26,124 bases of DNA from Multifurca ochricompacta (taxonomy: Eukaryota; Basidiomycota; Agaricomycetes; Russulales; Russulaceae), in NCBI GenBank assembly GCA_022496185.1, contig WTXG01000395.1, forward strand, positions 1 through 26,124, written 5' to 3'. Positions 9,331-20,420 of this stretch are shown one piece after another. Positions within the stretch are counted from its first letter, which is position 1. Each line of letters begins with the position of its first letter. The notes under the pieces were generated by a model. The model was given only the letters and a program-made list of their open reading frames with translations, did no database searches and was not told the origin of the DNA. Both the position numbers and the translations under genes were made by a program.

Positions 9331-10240
9331 CGAGTGCTGCTGCACAGCACACAACTCCCTTATCAGTACCGCACACTTAGCGATTGGTCCGAGTTGACCT
9401 TCGATCCGTTTCCGACATAGAAATCAATCGATCAAATACTCAACTTCTTGAATGGCGAATTGCCCCAGAGAACCCGATCTCTCTCCTCGGATACGAGATT
9501 AGTTCTCTTTAGCCGATGAAGGCAAGAAAAGTTCTTGATCCGTGGGACCCGAATAAGAGCGTGGTTTACCAGTGAAACTATTGTCGTGCTCTTCGCAGTG
9601 CCTATACTAGTAGGAAGGAAGTACTCATAGAAAAGCACGTTCGAGGCTGTAGGTGATGCCATACAACACGCTCAAATCGCACCTGCTTAATCCTCTGGTC
9701 ACCCCCCGGGGACAATGACTCGTATCCGAAGATTCAATTCTCAATTTTTATTTGTATTTACTTGAAATGATTGACTTGCATTACATTCTACAGACCCTTG
9801 TTAGTATTCTATTGTGACTCCTATTACTGTACAACTTTCCATTTCTCGCTGGTATACATTTCTTGAAAATTGTTACATTACATTCAAGTGCAACTTCATG
9901 ATATTTTGAAAGGGACTCCTATTGTAGCATAAATCATATATAATTCACTTGTATCAATAACAGAATTGAATTGCATTGCCTCCACTTCTAAATCCTCTTG
10001 CGCATTCCCGCTCTTCTTATTTTGCGTCTATAATCTTATCCGTAGGAGTTAAGACTAAAGAAGCGAAGGGAAATCTAAAGAACTGAGCATCCTTAAGTTG
10101 AGGATTATATACCAGAACGTCTGGAGCCGAATATAAAATTAATTAATTAATTCAAGGCACAACCCCGGAACTTGATTGCAACCGGTTGCTTGGGCGCGCA
10201 GGGCAGGTCTTTCGCTTCAACTCCTCAGCAACTCTCCAGC
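9331..10240. other. No recognisable gene; AT-rich spacer
   Basis: A 76-codon minus-strand frame (9432-9662) has no familiar motif. From about 9730 to 10150 the sequence is AT-rich, with an (AATT)n run at 10138-10153. It is probably intergenic DNA between divergently transcribed neighbours. Confidence 0.5.
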
Positions 10241-10372
10241 ACCCGGTTTACCACACGAGACGAAAAATGGTGGCGTTAATTCACATGTAGGTAGCGATCC
10301 CAGCCTTCAAACCTGATTTACCACACGAGACGAAGAATGATGGCACTAATTCACATGTAGGTAGCGATCCCA
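10241..10372 (+). repeat. Two-copy tandem repeat upstream of the P450
   Basis: A 62-bp block (TTTACCACACGAGACGAA...TTCACATGTAGGTAGCGATCCCA) is present at 10241-10302 and 10311-10372, exact period 70, with about six differences. It lies 100-230 bp before the P450 TATA box. The relic P450 copy has only one diverged version (near 18448-18483). It could hold duplicated transcription-factor sites; that is inference. Confidence 0.8.
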
Positions 10373-10472
10373 TATATTTCGACCTCCCACCCGTACGTCC
10401 ACCCACACCCTCATACACTCAGGCTCTCAGATGGATCCTCACGTTCTACAACGAGCGACCTCTCTTAAGACG

Positions 10473-10480
10473 TATATAAG
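10473..10480 (+). promoter_or_regulatory. TATA box of the P450
   Basis: TATATAAG stands 93 bp before the preferred ATG (10573) and 39 bp before an in-frame upstream ATG (10519). Confidence 0.6.
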
Positions 10481-10572
10481 TTACGACTCCTCAACCAATG
10501 CGTTTCTTTTCCCTATGAGTGAGATTTCCATTCTTGTTCACTTCACGGCTTTCCCATAATCTATTTCCAGCT

Positions 10573-12498
10573 ATGAATTTCCTGAGACAAACCACTGTTG
10601 GAGGAATTCTGGAGGACAAGAACAAGACTCTTCTGACAGGCGCCATTCTCGCCCTGATCATCTATGCTTTTGTTTCTTATGTTAGAAGTCCTTGGCGGAA
10701 ATTACCTCCCAGTCCTTGGCGCTTGCCGATTCTTGGGAATACCCATCAGCTTTTAAATAAGAACTGGCTGTTCTCGAAGGATTGCAAGGAAAGATTCAGT
10801 GGGTCCTCACAATCGACTGTCCAAACGGTTGCTAACATGAAAATTTGAATGCTGTAGAGGATGTTATGCATCTTGACGCAGCAGGAACGCCCATGATTAT
10901 ATTTAACAGCTACAACATGGCCTACGATGTTCTTGAGCGCCACGGGAGTAACTATTTAGACCGCCCTAAGCTGATTATGGCGCAGACATTCCTCAACAAA
11001 GGCGTTGTGATGTCACTTTTGAACTACAACTCGCAGTAAGTGATGATTCAGGTGTCGCATGATCGTACGTGGTCCATGCTTACGCCCTTATACAGATGCC
11101 GTCGCATGCGTCGTGCTTCACAAGCAGCATTCTCCAAGACGGCTGTGCGAGATTACCATTCGGTTCAGATGAAGGAGGCCACCCTCTTGACTTCAGCGTT
11201 CCTGACGGACACGTCGCGTCAAGATTGGCAGAAAGAAGTTCAACGCGCAGAATCTTCCTTGATCTTGTCCATCCTGTACGACTACCCGACACTCACGTCA
11301 CTAGACGATACTGCCATGGAAGGCATTGAGACGTATAACCACAGAGTTTCGCATTCTGTTTATCCTGGGAACTTCTTAGTCGAATTCTTCCCTTGGATGA
11401 TGTACATTCCCGAGAGGTATCCAATTCGGTCCTCCTATCCCACAGATAGTACTGAACACGAGCATAAATAGGTTTGCGAAGTGGAAGAGGGAAGGCTTAA
11501 AGCATGGCGAGGAGCACTATGAACTGTTCCGTGGTCTTGTAAACCGTGTTAGAGTTGACCTTGTAAGTTCTGGAATACGTCATGGGTTGTCTAGCTAATA
11601 GATCTTACAGGCCAACGGAGGGACCACACCTAGTTTCTCCGCGTTTCTGCTGCAGAATAATGATCGCAACAATCTGACAGAGCCGGAAATGTCATTCCTG
11701 ACTGGAGTGATGTTGTGAGTCAACATTACTCTCAATCTTTGTGAGAAATAAATGCGAGCCATCACAGTTCTGGTGGCGCTGAATCTACTGTTACCACACT
11801 CATTTGGTGGACACTGGCCATGATAGCTTATCCTGAGGTGCAACGCCGCGCGCAAGCTGAACTCGACGCGGTGGTCGGCCGATCTCGTCTGCCCACTTTT
11901 GCCGATCTTCCGCACCTTCCATATGTGCGCGCAATGGTCAAGGAAATTCTTCGCTGGCGACCGACTGTAGCGCTCGGGGTACCCCATGTCGCGAGTGAAG
12001 ATTCCTGGCATGAGGGCATGTTCATCCCGAAAGGCACGATGTGCATGGCGAACATGTGGCACTGTAATCATGACCGTGAGGTGTTTGGTGACGACGCGGA
12101 TGATTTCCGGCCAGAAAGATTTCTCGACGAGGAGAATGGAGAGGTGGCACTTGGCTCCACAGAGGAAGGGCATATCTCGTATGGTTTCGCGCGGCGTATT
12201 TGCCCGGGCAGGCACCTCGCCAACGACGCGCTCTTCATCGACATGGCGAGGATTCTGTTTGCGGTAAAATTTGAACGCGTACCGGACGAGAATGGGAATG
12301 AAGTACCGCTCGACACGGAGTCGATTGTGGATTTAGGTATAGTCATGTGCGTACCCACACTGACCTCCCGACAAAGTTGTAACTTGATTGACGTCCGTTG
12401 CACACAGCCGGCCGAAACCATATGACTGCAAATTTAGTCCTCGCTTCCCTGAAGTGTTGTCAATTCTTGCGGAGGAGCGAGAGCGCTGCGGGGTCTAA
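10573..12498 (+). CDS. Cytochrome P450 monooxygenase
   Basis: Seven exons: 10573-10798, 10858-11035, 11096-11416, 11472-11562, 11611-11714, 11768-12346 and 12408-12498. Introns are 48-61 nt and GT-AG; every junction keeps frame, giving 529 residues. An N-terminal membrane anchor (about residues 20-37) is followed by the hinge WRKLPPSPWRLPILGN. The I-helix reads GGAEST (309-314), ExxR is E366-R369, and FRPERF is present. The heme Cys is 452, in YGFARRICPGR; the usual FxxGxRxC has Tyr for Phe and Ala for the conserved Gly. It is an ER-bound oxidase of a multi-copy basidiomycete group; substrate unknown. ATG10519 would add 18 residues, but ATG10573 places the anchor normally. The last exon is easily missed: reading on past 12346 gives a false C-terminus. 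Confidence 0.93.
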
Positions 12499-12939
12499 AG
12501 CCGGTCTAGACGATGATGGTGTTTTCGCATTTTTGTGGCAGTTTCTTAGGCTGTATAGAAAGCAAGGTGCTCCAAGGTGTTTGCTAATTTGTAGTATGAG
12601 TGGGAGGTTATCTTCCTCAACTCAACCCTGACGGATTATTAACACTACCACGCGATCACTGTCAAATACTCCCTCACCCTCCCCCCCATATGTGGAGCAA
12701 TGAGTTGCGAGTTGGTCAAACATCTCGACGGACCGCCAACTCGGAACCATGTCCACTGGACTCATTGCTGAAACCCCAAAGTTGGCGGTCAAAAATGAAT
12801 GGTGTGAATACACTGGATGCGAGTCTGAGGACTGGCTATTGTGCCTGTCAGGTCGGGCTGGCACTGGCACGAAGCCTTACACTTGATAGCGATGGGTGGA
12901 CTGATCCAAAAAGCGTCACAGGCAAATGAAATGATAATT
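12499..12939. other. P450 3' flank, no gene recognised
   Basis: No frame with family character. GAGGTTATCTTCCTCAAC (12604-12621) is a weak inverted repeat. It probably holds the P450 3' UTR and spacer. Confidence 0.5.
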
Positions 12940-12990
12940 CAGGATAATTCCACGCCGCACGCACAACACTTTATTTCCTTATCATTTCAG

Positions 12991-13317
12991 TGACAAAACG
13001 CAGCTGTAAAAAGGGTTTAGCTATCTATGTAGATAGCGGATAGGTTCAGTTCTTGTGGTCAAAACTGAAGTGAACATGTACAAAGTAACGACCTTTTATG
13101 TTACATAAAGGCGTGACAATCATTACAGTAGATGTTCCTATTTATTTGTGACAAGGTGTGTGAAGGAACGTGTTGCGCGTGCAATGTGGAATTGTATCTT
13201 AATCAGTTAGTGAACGCACTTTAGGTTATCTTATCACGATCATTAGATCGAGTCCACCCGGGAGTCCGGCTGCCCGGTCCTAAACTACTATCCGGTCGCT
13301 ACCGGCCCATCTCAACA
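12991..13317 (-). mobile_element. Solo LTR, Copia-2 family, antisense
   Basis: 327 bp, reverse complement of the 6976-7312 LTR, flanked by the 5-bp duplication TTCAG (12986-12990 and 13318-13322). Read on the minus strand it starts TGTTGAGATGGG and ends TTTTGTCA. No internal element sequence remains. Confidence 0.85.
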
Positions 13318-13375
13318 TTCAGCTCTTTTAAAGGGCTCTGTTTTATACATACATGCTGATGCCACCTAAATTGAA

Positions 13376-13634
13376 TGTTGAACCAGAATACCGGTACAGA
13401 GATGCCGGGATAGCGGTCTGACATAATTGCAAAAACATACATCTAAGATCGAGCATGTGATCAAATCACAAAATTAATGATGAGATAACGTGCTCAGTTA
13501 GCTGTATATAAGCCACTGCTATAGATAAAGCAGTTGCTATCGTTCCATCGACTGCATCTAAGTCTCTTAACTAACAAGATGAGATAGTAGTATTGTAGTA
13601 TCTAAGTACAAGCCTGCGCCATGCCTGTTCCACA
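13376..13634 (+). mobile_element. Solo LTR, Copia-1 family
   Basis: 259 bp, starting TGTTGAACCAGAATACC and ending CCTGTTCCACA, matching both halves of the LTR at 4902-6078. Its flanks are TTGAA and CTGAA, a 5-bp duplication with one mismatch. TATA-like GTATATAAG lies near 13504. It ends 187 bp before the CHAT gene start, in the same orientation, so it may contribute promoter sequence (inference). Confidence 0.82.
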
Positions 13635-13820
13635 CTGAAGTGAGTATTCTTCTCACCATAGCTTATCCGCTACCTAAATAGGTAACTAAATCCCAATGTT
13701 CCTATGCACGTGTTGACAGTGCGGCATTGTATTGGAGGGGAATTCAAGTCGCACTTCTCCCTCCTTTCAAGATCCCAAGCCACCTGCGGTATAGTTTCTG
13801 AACTTTGAGAATATTAGAGC

Positions 13821-16800
13821 ATGAGCACCCCAGAACGTAAGTCCTGACTCTAATTTTAACTTTCAAATCCCCCCTGCTGTTCTCATTCTCTCCTTCATAG
13901 TTTCCTTATCTCAAATCGATGATGATATATCTCGCTTCAAATCTATTCTCTTACCCCTACCTCGGTCTCATCCTCTACGCCCGAGCTTTCTTCATTCCCT
14001 GGCTCAAGCCCAACTTTGTCGCTATACCTTGTCAGATCAGAAAGAAGACCTCGACAACTCAATCCTCCATTTTACTGAAGTCCTTCTCCTCCCACATCCA
14101 TTGACTGAATCAGATGATGATATCGTTCGCATCCTCTTTCACCTTACGTTCGCCCTTCTTCGTCGCTCTGTGGAGTTCAAGCAGTCCGAAGACGTGACTT
14201 ACTCAATCGAATACCTTCATTATCTCAGGGATCAGCCACTTGAAACGTCTGGTATTCCGCACCAGCAAGTGACATCCTTTCTCGTGGAGGCGTTGGCCCT
14301 TCAGGTGGAATTGAAGTCCAGCAATGTGATAAAGAGTATCGAGGAGATGGCAATCCTCTGCCATGAACTCCTTACCTTGGATAACTTGACTGGCTTCCCG
14401 ACTCGTGCCATTATAACCTTGGCTCGTGTTGCTATTGAAGAGTTCTCCCTGTTGAATATAGGAAAGCGGCCCTTAGGCCAAGTCATTGAATGCCTACGGG
14501 AGGCTCATACCCGTCTACCAGATTTGCAGCGCGTTTCCTTCGCGCTTGCCTGGTCTCTTGTCCTTCGCTTCGACGCAACTTTTTCGACTGATGACTATGA
14601 AGAAGCAACTATCATACTGGACAGTATCGCCACTTCAGATCCCCCTGGAGATAGTTCTGAGTCGTACAAAACCAGCGCTTCCAAGCTGGTCACGTTAATC
14701 GCGTATGGCAGAGCGACCAGTTATGGGAATCCAGAGTACCTCGAGGAGTCGATTTCCCGCTTTCGTGCCTTGCTTGGTATAATTCCTCTTTCGGATCCGC
14801 TTCGTCCTCAATTTTCTCGGTCTCTGGCGAACTGCGTGAAGATGCGCTCCGAATTGTTCGGCGTCGGTGGAGGTCTTGAAGAGGAGAGATCCTCTACTCT
14901 CGCTCTTCCATCATTCCAACACCTGGCGGCTTCTGTAGCTAAATGGAACGTCGATCAATCTCAACCTTCAATGCAAGGTGAAGAATTTGACCAACACCTC
15001 AATGCACTTCGCTCAGTGAATCACCTTTACGATATGGCGGATGTTGAAGAGGCTATCAAATATTGTCGAACGTTACTTGCTTCGCCTCTGACAATAAATT
15101 TCTTGAAATATGCCACTTCATGGTCGTTAACAATCCTCCTCCGGCGTAGGTTCGAGTATACCAATAAGCTCGAGTACCTTGATGAATCGATTATCTTCAA
15201 TCGTGACGTTCTTAAAATGCCATCGGCGAAGAACAGACACCTTCCTATAGCTTCAAAGCTCATTACTTCTTTATCTTCCCGCTTGGTTTTGCTCGGTCGC
15301 ATAGATGACTTTGTTGAAATGTTGCAATTATTCCCCATCGCCGCCAATGACAGACACGCCAGCGTACCCGATCGATTCCAGTTTTCATGTTTTTGGGCGG
15401 AGGTTATGCAACGTTTCGGTCACCCCTCTGCCTCGTCTGTTTATGACAATTCCATGTCATTGATGCAAGACTCTTTGACCTTCGCACCAACTCTACACAT
15501 ACAGCATTCTCGTCTTGTCTCAATGCGCAACAATTATGAGAAGCTTCCCTTGGACTACGCATCTTATCAGATCCAGACTGGTCGACTCAGGAAGGCCATT
15601 GAGACTCTCGACAGAGGGAGAGCCTTGATCTGGTCGGAGATGCGTGGCCTACGCACCTCAATCCACAAACTTCTTCAAGTCGACTCGTCTTTAGCAAACA
15701 GATTCGCCTCTGTCAATCAGGAGCTCGAATCGCTGACTCTGTCCGTCTCATCAATGGAAATGCTGATGATGCTGCTGCCCAGGGTCCCGACGGGATGGAC
15801 ATATTTGGTCACCTTGTCATAAAGCAACGGAAACTCTTGGAGGAACGCGACCAACTCATTTTACAAATCAAAGCTTGCCGGGTTTCGAAGATTTCTTGAA
15901 GGTACCTCACTTCGACACTCTCCGTTCCGCTGCCTCTCAAGGACCTGTCATCACCATCAACCATTCTCGATGGCGTTCGGACATCATTATTATCCTCCAT
16001 GATTCCTCACCCTCCCTTATCACCACACCCGACGATTTCTACGAGCGTGCAAAAGGTTTGAGGGATAAGCTAGTAGCTGCGCGAGACGAAGGCCTCGATT
16101 CGAAGAACTATGATGATGCTCTGAGTTCAGTACTTGAAGGCCTCTATGATCTATTGGTCAGCCGGTATCGAGAGGCTTCGTGCGTTGAATATTCCCGATC
16201 GATCTCGTATTTGGTGGTGCCCAACATCGTATTCTGTTCTCTCCCCCTTCACGCAATGGGTCCAATTCCATCAGACGACGGCGTCAAACAGTATTTCTCA
16301 GACATTTACATCCCTTCATATACCCCAACGCTTTCAGCACTGTCGATTCCCGAAAATCGGGCTCACAAGGATTGAAGAAACCTTCTGTCCTTCTTATGGC
16401 ACAGCCGGATGAAACCCTGCCAGGAGCGTGGGAAGAGATGGAGGTCGTCCAGGCTGTGAATGCCAAGGTGACCACTCTTATCGGGGAAATGGCGACGCCT
16501 ACGGCCGTGCTTGAGGCCCTCCAGGATCACGAATTTGCTCATTTCGTGTGCCATGGAACGCTGGAGACAGGGAAGCCATTTGATGCTTCATTTGAACTTT
16601 ACGGAGGCGAGCGGCTTACACTGCTCGACATTGTACGTTCGCAGCTTCCTGCTGCAGAATTTGCGTTCCTCTCTGCGTGTCACACTGCGGAGCTGACTGA
16701 TGAAAGCATGTCTGATGAAGCGCTGCATTTGGCTGCGGCAATGCAATATTGTGGATTCCGAAGTGTTGTTGGGACGATGTGGGCGATGCTGGATGAAGAT

Positions 16801-16971
16801 GGACGAGATTTGTCGAAACACTTTTACAAGTCCGTATTCTCTAGAAGAGAGGGGGGAGTACCGTATTACGAGAGATCTGCGAAGGCACTTCGGGACGCAG
16901 TGAAGAAGCTACGGAGGAAGAGAGGGATGACGTTGGAACGTTGGGTAAATTTTGTGCATTATGGGGCATGA
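13821..16971 (+). CDS. TPR-CHAT protein, six -1 frame breaks
   Basis: Exon 1 is 13821-13836 (MSTPE plus one base), intron 13837-13900 (64 nt, GTAAGT...CATAG), then one long exon to TGA 16969-16971, about 1,030 residues. The N-terminal two thirds are helical TPR-like repeats (DDDISRFKSIL, LPRSHPLRPSFLHSLAQAQL, KEDLDNSILHFTEVLLL). The C-terminus is a CHAT domain, a caspase-related peptidase fold, with the dyad candidates His in HFVCHGTLE (codon 16552) and Cys in FLSACHTAE (codon 16678). The frame is open to about 15750; single missing bases near 15752, 15874, 16153, 16166, 16229 and 16342 then shift it, and the last 600 bp are clean. The family is expanded in mushrooms; a cell-death or immune-like role is inferred only from CHAT relatives. 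It may be a functional gene with local sequence errors, or a young pseudogene. Confidence 0.85.
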
Positions 16972-18479
16972 TTTGGGGTTATCTGTGGGAGTGGTTAAAC
17001 TTTTGAGACGGTTCTGACTGGTTATTCATTTCCCATGGTGAGGCTGGAATACGTGTCCTGTGTATCATGATAGGCAATTATGATTTGATACGGAAGGGGG
17101 GAATGCCGCAAAGGTGTAAGACCGTCTGGGATTTGTGGGAGATTACAGTGTCCGTGTTTTTAAACCCCGACGGTTTTTGCTCTCTCCCTTTCTCTTATCT
17201 TCTTATCCGCTCTCTTATCCACTCACCCACTCAGAAAGTTCTTCCGTTACCTCGAAGGGTGTCCACAATACATTCCTCAGTTTTCACAGTTCTGGGATGT
17301 CGCCCCTATATGCACGGTTCTTATAGCACAAGCGAGTTCTGAAGCTGTTTAGCACCTTACCATCGACCGAAGATGAAGCGATTAGTTAGCTTGAATTTAA
17401 GACGCTCAGCACCCGTGGCTGCCGCTGTGATGTGCATCTGATATGGATCCGTGAGAGCATTACACTGTCCTCCCACAGTTATACACCGCCTGACACTTGA
17501 TAATTTCTCCTTGCTAGACTTGCTCTTCATCTTCTGTCCACACATCGCGCACTTATTCCCACACAAATCTTGCGGGTTGCTGCTCCTTTCCGCAGGGTCT
17601 CACAAAAATGAACATTATCTACGCCTTTCTTTCCCACTCATTGCCTAATAACGCCGGATGGCCCTCTATAGACCACCTATCCGGGCGCTTCCATCGCATG
17701 CTCACGAATGTTCTTATGCAAGAGGAAGGCCGCACCATTCTCTGGGTCGCACGTTCGACGACTAGAAATGCAGGAAGGCATCGGCGGTGTTGCAATTTTG
17801 GACATCTTCAGAATCTGGTGACCGTGGAACCCTCTCAGAAAGGCCAGTGGTAAGCTACAGAACTATATGGAACATGCACTGAAGTGGGATAAGCTTAATG
17901 GAATGAGTGCATAAGTCTGCCCGAACACCGTTGCTGACAAGCCCACCCAAAGCTGATGCCATGACCAGTGCATTCTCTGTTAAGGTCCCGATTCTTGATA
18001 CATTCCAATTGGCTTGAGTGAACAGGAATCTCAATGTGCCTTTCTGCATCACAATTCTGCCATGGAGATGCCAAGCTCTGTACTTCCAATGGCCAGCTTT
18101 GGATGGCCCTGTCAGCAACAATGTTTGGAACATCTTACAGCCCTCTTTCCATGAAGCTTATACCTCTTTTGTGTATTTTTTTTCATATTTATGTAACTTA
18201 CAGCCAGTATTTCTGAGAGAACCACATTCCTTACCAAAATTTCCTGAAGAGTGGAGTGTAAACTGAAAAGTGCACTGGAATTAGATAACGTCTGCCCATG
18301 CCACCATACTTGATTGGTTCGGCGCAATATCAATTTACTACGATACGCGCCAAACTAACCAGTCAAGTTCGAGAGTTGTCCACAGCGATGGACCAGCAAA
18401 TCGTTCAGCTTTTAGTTTATTTAATATCCGAACTGCCACTCTTGGCACTAGACGTTTGATTATTACGTAGCGGCTGGAT
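16972..18479. other. About 1.5 kb without a recognised gene
   Basis: Several frames of 60-92 codons exist on both strands (17608-17853 plus; 17357-17566 and 17855-18133 minus). The second has CGNKCAMCGQK, but I could not place any in a family or join them into a spliced gene. If this region also lost single bases, a real gene could be hidden here. Confidence 0.45.
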
Positions 18480-19222
18480 CCCATATGTTTTGACCTCCCA
18501 TCCAAGTCGAGGAGCTTTCCGTTTCCGTACACTCTCTTACCCCTCCTACACCTTCATCACTCAGCCCGTGTTCTACAACGGGTGGGGATTTTGAAGTTGG
18601 ATGTCGGGAAGTTATGACGCTTCGACCCCTACGTTTGCGCAACCTCTAGAAGGGAAGAGTACTTTCCTGTGCAAAGCGAGCCCCCGTATTCCCGTTCACC
18701 TCAGAGTTTTCCCTTAATCTATCTGCAACTAAGGGCCTCCTGAGACAAACCACTATTGGAGCGATTCTGGACGACAGGACTCTTGTGAAAATCCATTCTC
18801 GCTCTGGTCATGTATGCTATTGTTTCTTAAGCTAGAAGTCCTTGGCTGAAATTACCTCCCAGTTCTCAACACTTGCCGATTATTGGGAATAAATTTCATT
18901 TTTTGGATTGCAAGAAACGTTTCGGTGGGTCCTCATCGGCTGTTCAGAGGATTACCAAAACGAGACTGATACTGTAAAGTGGGTTATATACCTTGACGTG
19001 GCAGGATTCCCTACGATTGTGTTCAACGTTCCAACAGCTTCGAGTTGGTCTTCGGTGATCTTGAGCGTTATGCGAATAATTATTCCCATCGACCTCAACT
19101 TATGGCTCAGGATTCCCTCTATAAAGGTCTTCTCATGTCACTCATGAATTATGACTCGCGGTAGGTGTTCGTTCAGGTCGTAAGACCGGTAATGCCGTAG
19201 AAGGAATCGAGACATGCAGCAC
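18480..19222 (+). pseudogene. Cytochrome P450 relic
   Basis: It matches the intact P450 from its promoter (10375 onward) to exon 3. Upstream DNA is shared (TGACCTCCCA, CACTCAG, GTTCTACAACG). The start codon is lost (CTAAGGGC against CTATGAAT). Exon 1 keeps GAGACAAACCACTATTGGAG and AAATTACCTCCCAGT but has indels and a TAA near 18829. Intron 1 (GTGGGTCCTCA) and exon 2 (CTTGACGTGGCAGGATTCCC) are recognisable to the intron-2 donor at about 19161. A deletion of about 250 bp then joins to the exon 3 part TGCCGTAGAAGGAATCGAGAC. All later exons, including the heme site, are missing. It is a degenerate duplicate in the same orientation. Confidence 0.85.
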
Positions 19223-19839
19223 CAGAAAAATATCCACCAGCCTCGGATTGGACAAACTTAATGCTCTCTACGTATTCGACGCATTCAATGCATAACGCCC
19301 ACTCCCGACAAACACCTTCATCCATACCCCCTTCCTCAATCTCTCTCTTTCGCGCGAAACGAACTCCGCTTTGAACTAGTATTGTTCTAAGACCGTACAA
19401 TCAAATTTCGCATTTTAGTTATACTGGACAGTTCATGAAAAGCGGAGCGTGTGGTCGGGTGGAAACGCGCCTCGGCCGAGGTAAATAAGTGCGCATCTTC
19501 CAAATCGTCTATCATTGATAATTGGTCCTTCATCGCAAGTGAGGACGCTCGACGCGGAACGAGAATCAATCTGAATTTTGCTACCTAATTTTAATATCGG
19601 TTGATTTACGTTGACCTGACCCGCAACAGATCTCAGATCACGTGATGTCAACTTAGCTTAAAGCTTAAAGTGTTTTCTCCCCTCTATTCATGGGGAGCAC
19701 GAATAAACACTTATCGTCTTGGCTTCTCCCCGTGTCTTGACCTCGATCTTATCTGCGCAACAGTTACGGATTCAGCACCTTTTATCACAACTTATATACA
19801 AGAGCAATAGACTAATGGTGCTACTTTGCTGTCCTTAAA
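19223..19839. other. Spacer, no gene recognised
   Basis: It contains the palindrome ATCACGTGAT near 19635 and AGCTTAAAGCTTAAAG near 19656. Minus-strand frames of 60-75 codons overlap one another and show no family motif. Confidence 0.45.
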
Positions 19840-20419
19840 CTAATTATTATTGTCCTGTGATCTATCCTGGAGCGCATTTTGCTGGTCAAGGAACGTCGTC
19901 GACGCCACGGGGCATCCTTGGCCGGGTCCGTTCAGGTTTTGCAAAGTCGCCATGGCCGTCTGCAAACGAACAATTTGCGACGCCTTCGAGTCATCCGTCG
20001 GGAAGGGTGCGGAAATACTCGGATTATTCACGATGTGGCCCGCGTTGACGTTAGCATTCAGGCTCTGCACTCATTCGTTAAAGCAATCAATCGTGGCGAA
20101 TAAAGAAAATGCATATACAAAAAACAAGAGACGTACGGCGATGAAGGTAGCGCGATCGGGTGGGCAAGTGCAAGGAACTTGGACGGGTTTCCCGTCGGCG
20201 CCATTCGTAGGGCCATCACAAGTTCCAGCAGCTACAGGTCCGGAAAGATTAAATGGACTGCACGTTTTCGATTGGAGTTTCCACCTTACCGGTAGGATTG
20301 ACACCACGAGTGGCGCCAAACTGGGGGATGAGGTTCTCATCCACGTCACGGCCCAGGAGCGGCAGGGAAGACACGGTAGCAGCAAGTGCGGCAAGGAGGA
20401 AAGCAACGAAAAACTTCAT
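19840..20419 (-). CDS. Small secreted protein B
   Basis: Exons are 20419-20290, 20231-20137 and 20064-19840, with GT-AG introns of 58 and 72 nt and 149 residues. A signal peptide (MKFFVAFLLAALAATVSSLP) is followed by DENLIPQFGATRGVNPT, then TCDGPTNGADGKPVQVPCTC, PPDRATFIA, SLNANVNAGHIVNNPS, FPTDDSKASQIVRLQTAMAT and GPGQGCPVASTT. The four mature cysteines and intron phases match protein A. The C-terminus is longer than A by DRSQDNNN. The frame is intact. It is secreted and of unknown function. It converges on the relic P450. Confidence 0.88.
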
Positions 20420-20420
20420 G

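Larger units (their letters stand above)
12940..13700 (+). mobile_element. Diverged Copia-2-family LTR, split by two solo LTRs
   Basis: Left piece, 12940-12990: AATTCCACGCCGCACGCACAACAC matches the LTR at about 7110. Right piece, 13640-13695: CTTATCCGCTACCTAAATAGGTAACTAAATCC matches about 7260-7290. The middle piece (13323-13375) is too diverged to place. The solo LTRs 12991-13317 and 13376-13634 interrupt it. The outer ends are approximate. Confidence 0.6.

Noticed and set aside
12347..12425. Alternative P450 C-terminus reading past exon 6
   Set aside because: A GT-AG intron (12347-12407) leads to an exon with the expected family ending (RPKPYDCKFSPRFPEVLSIL).
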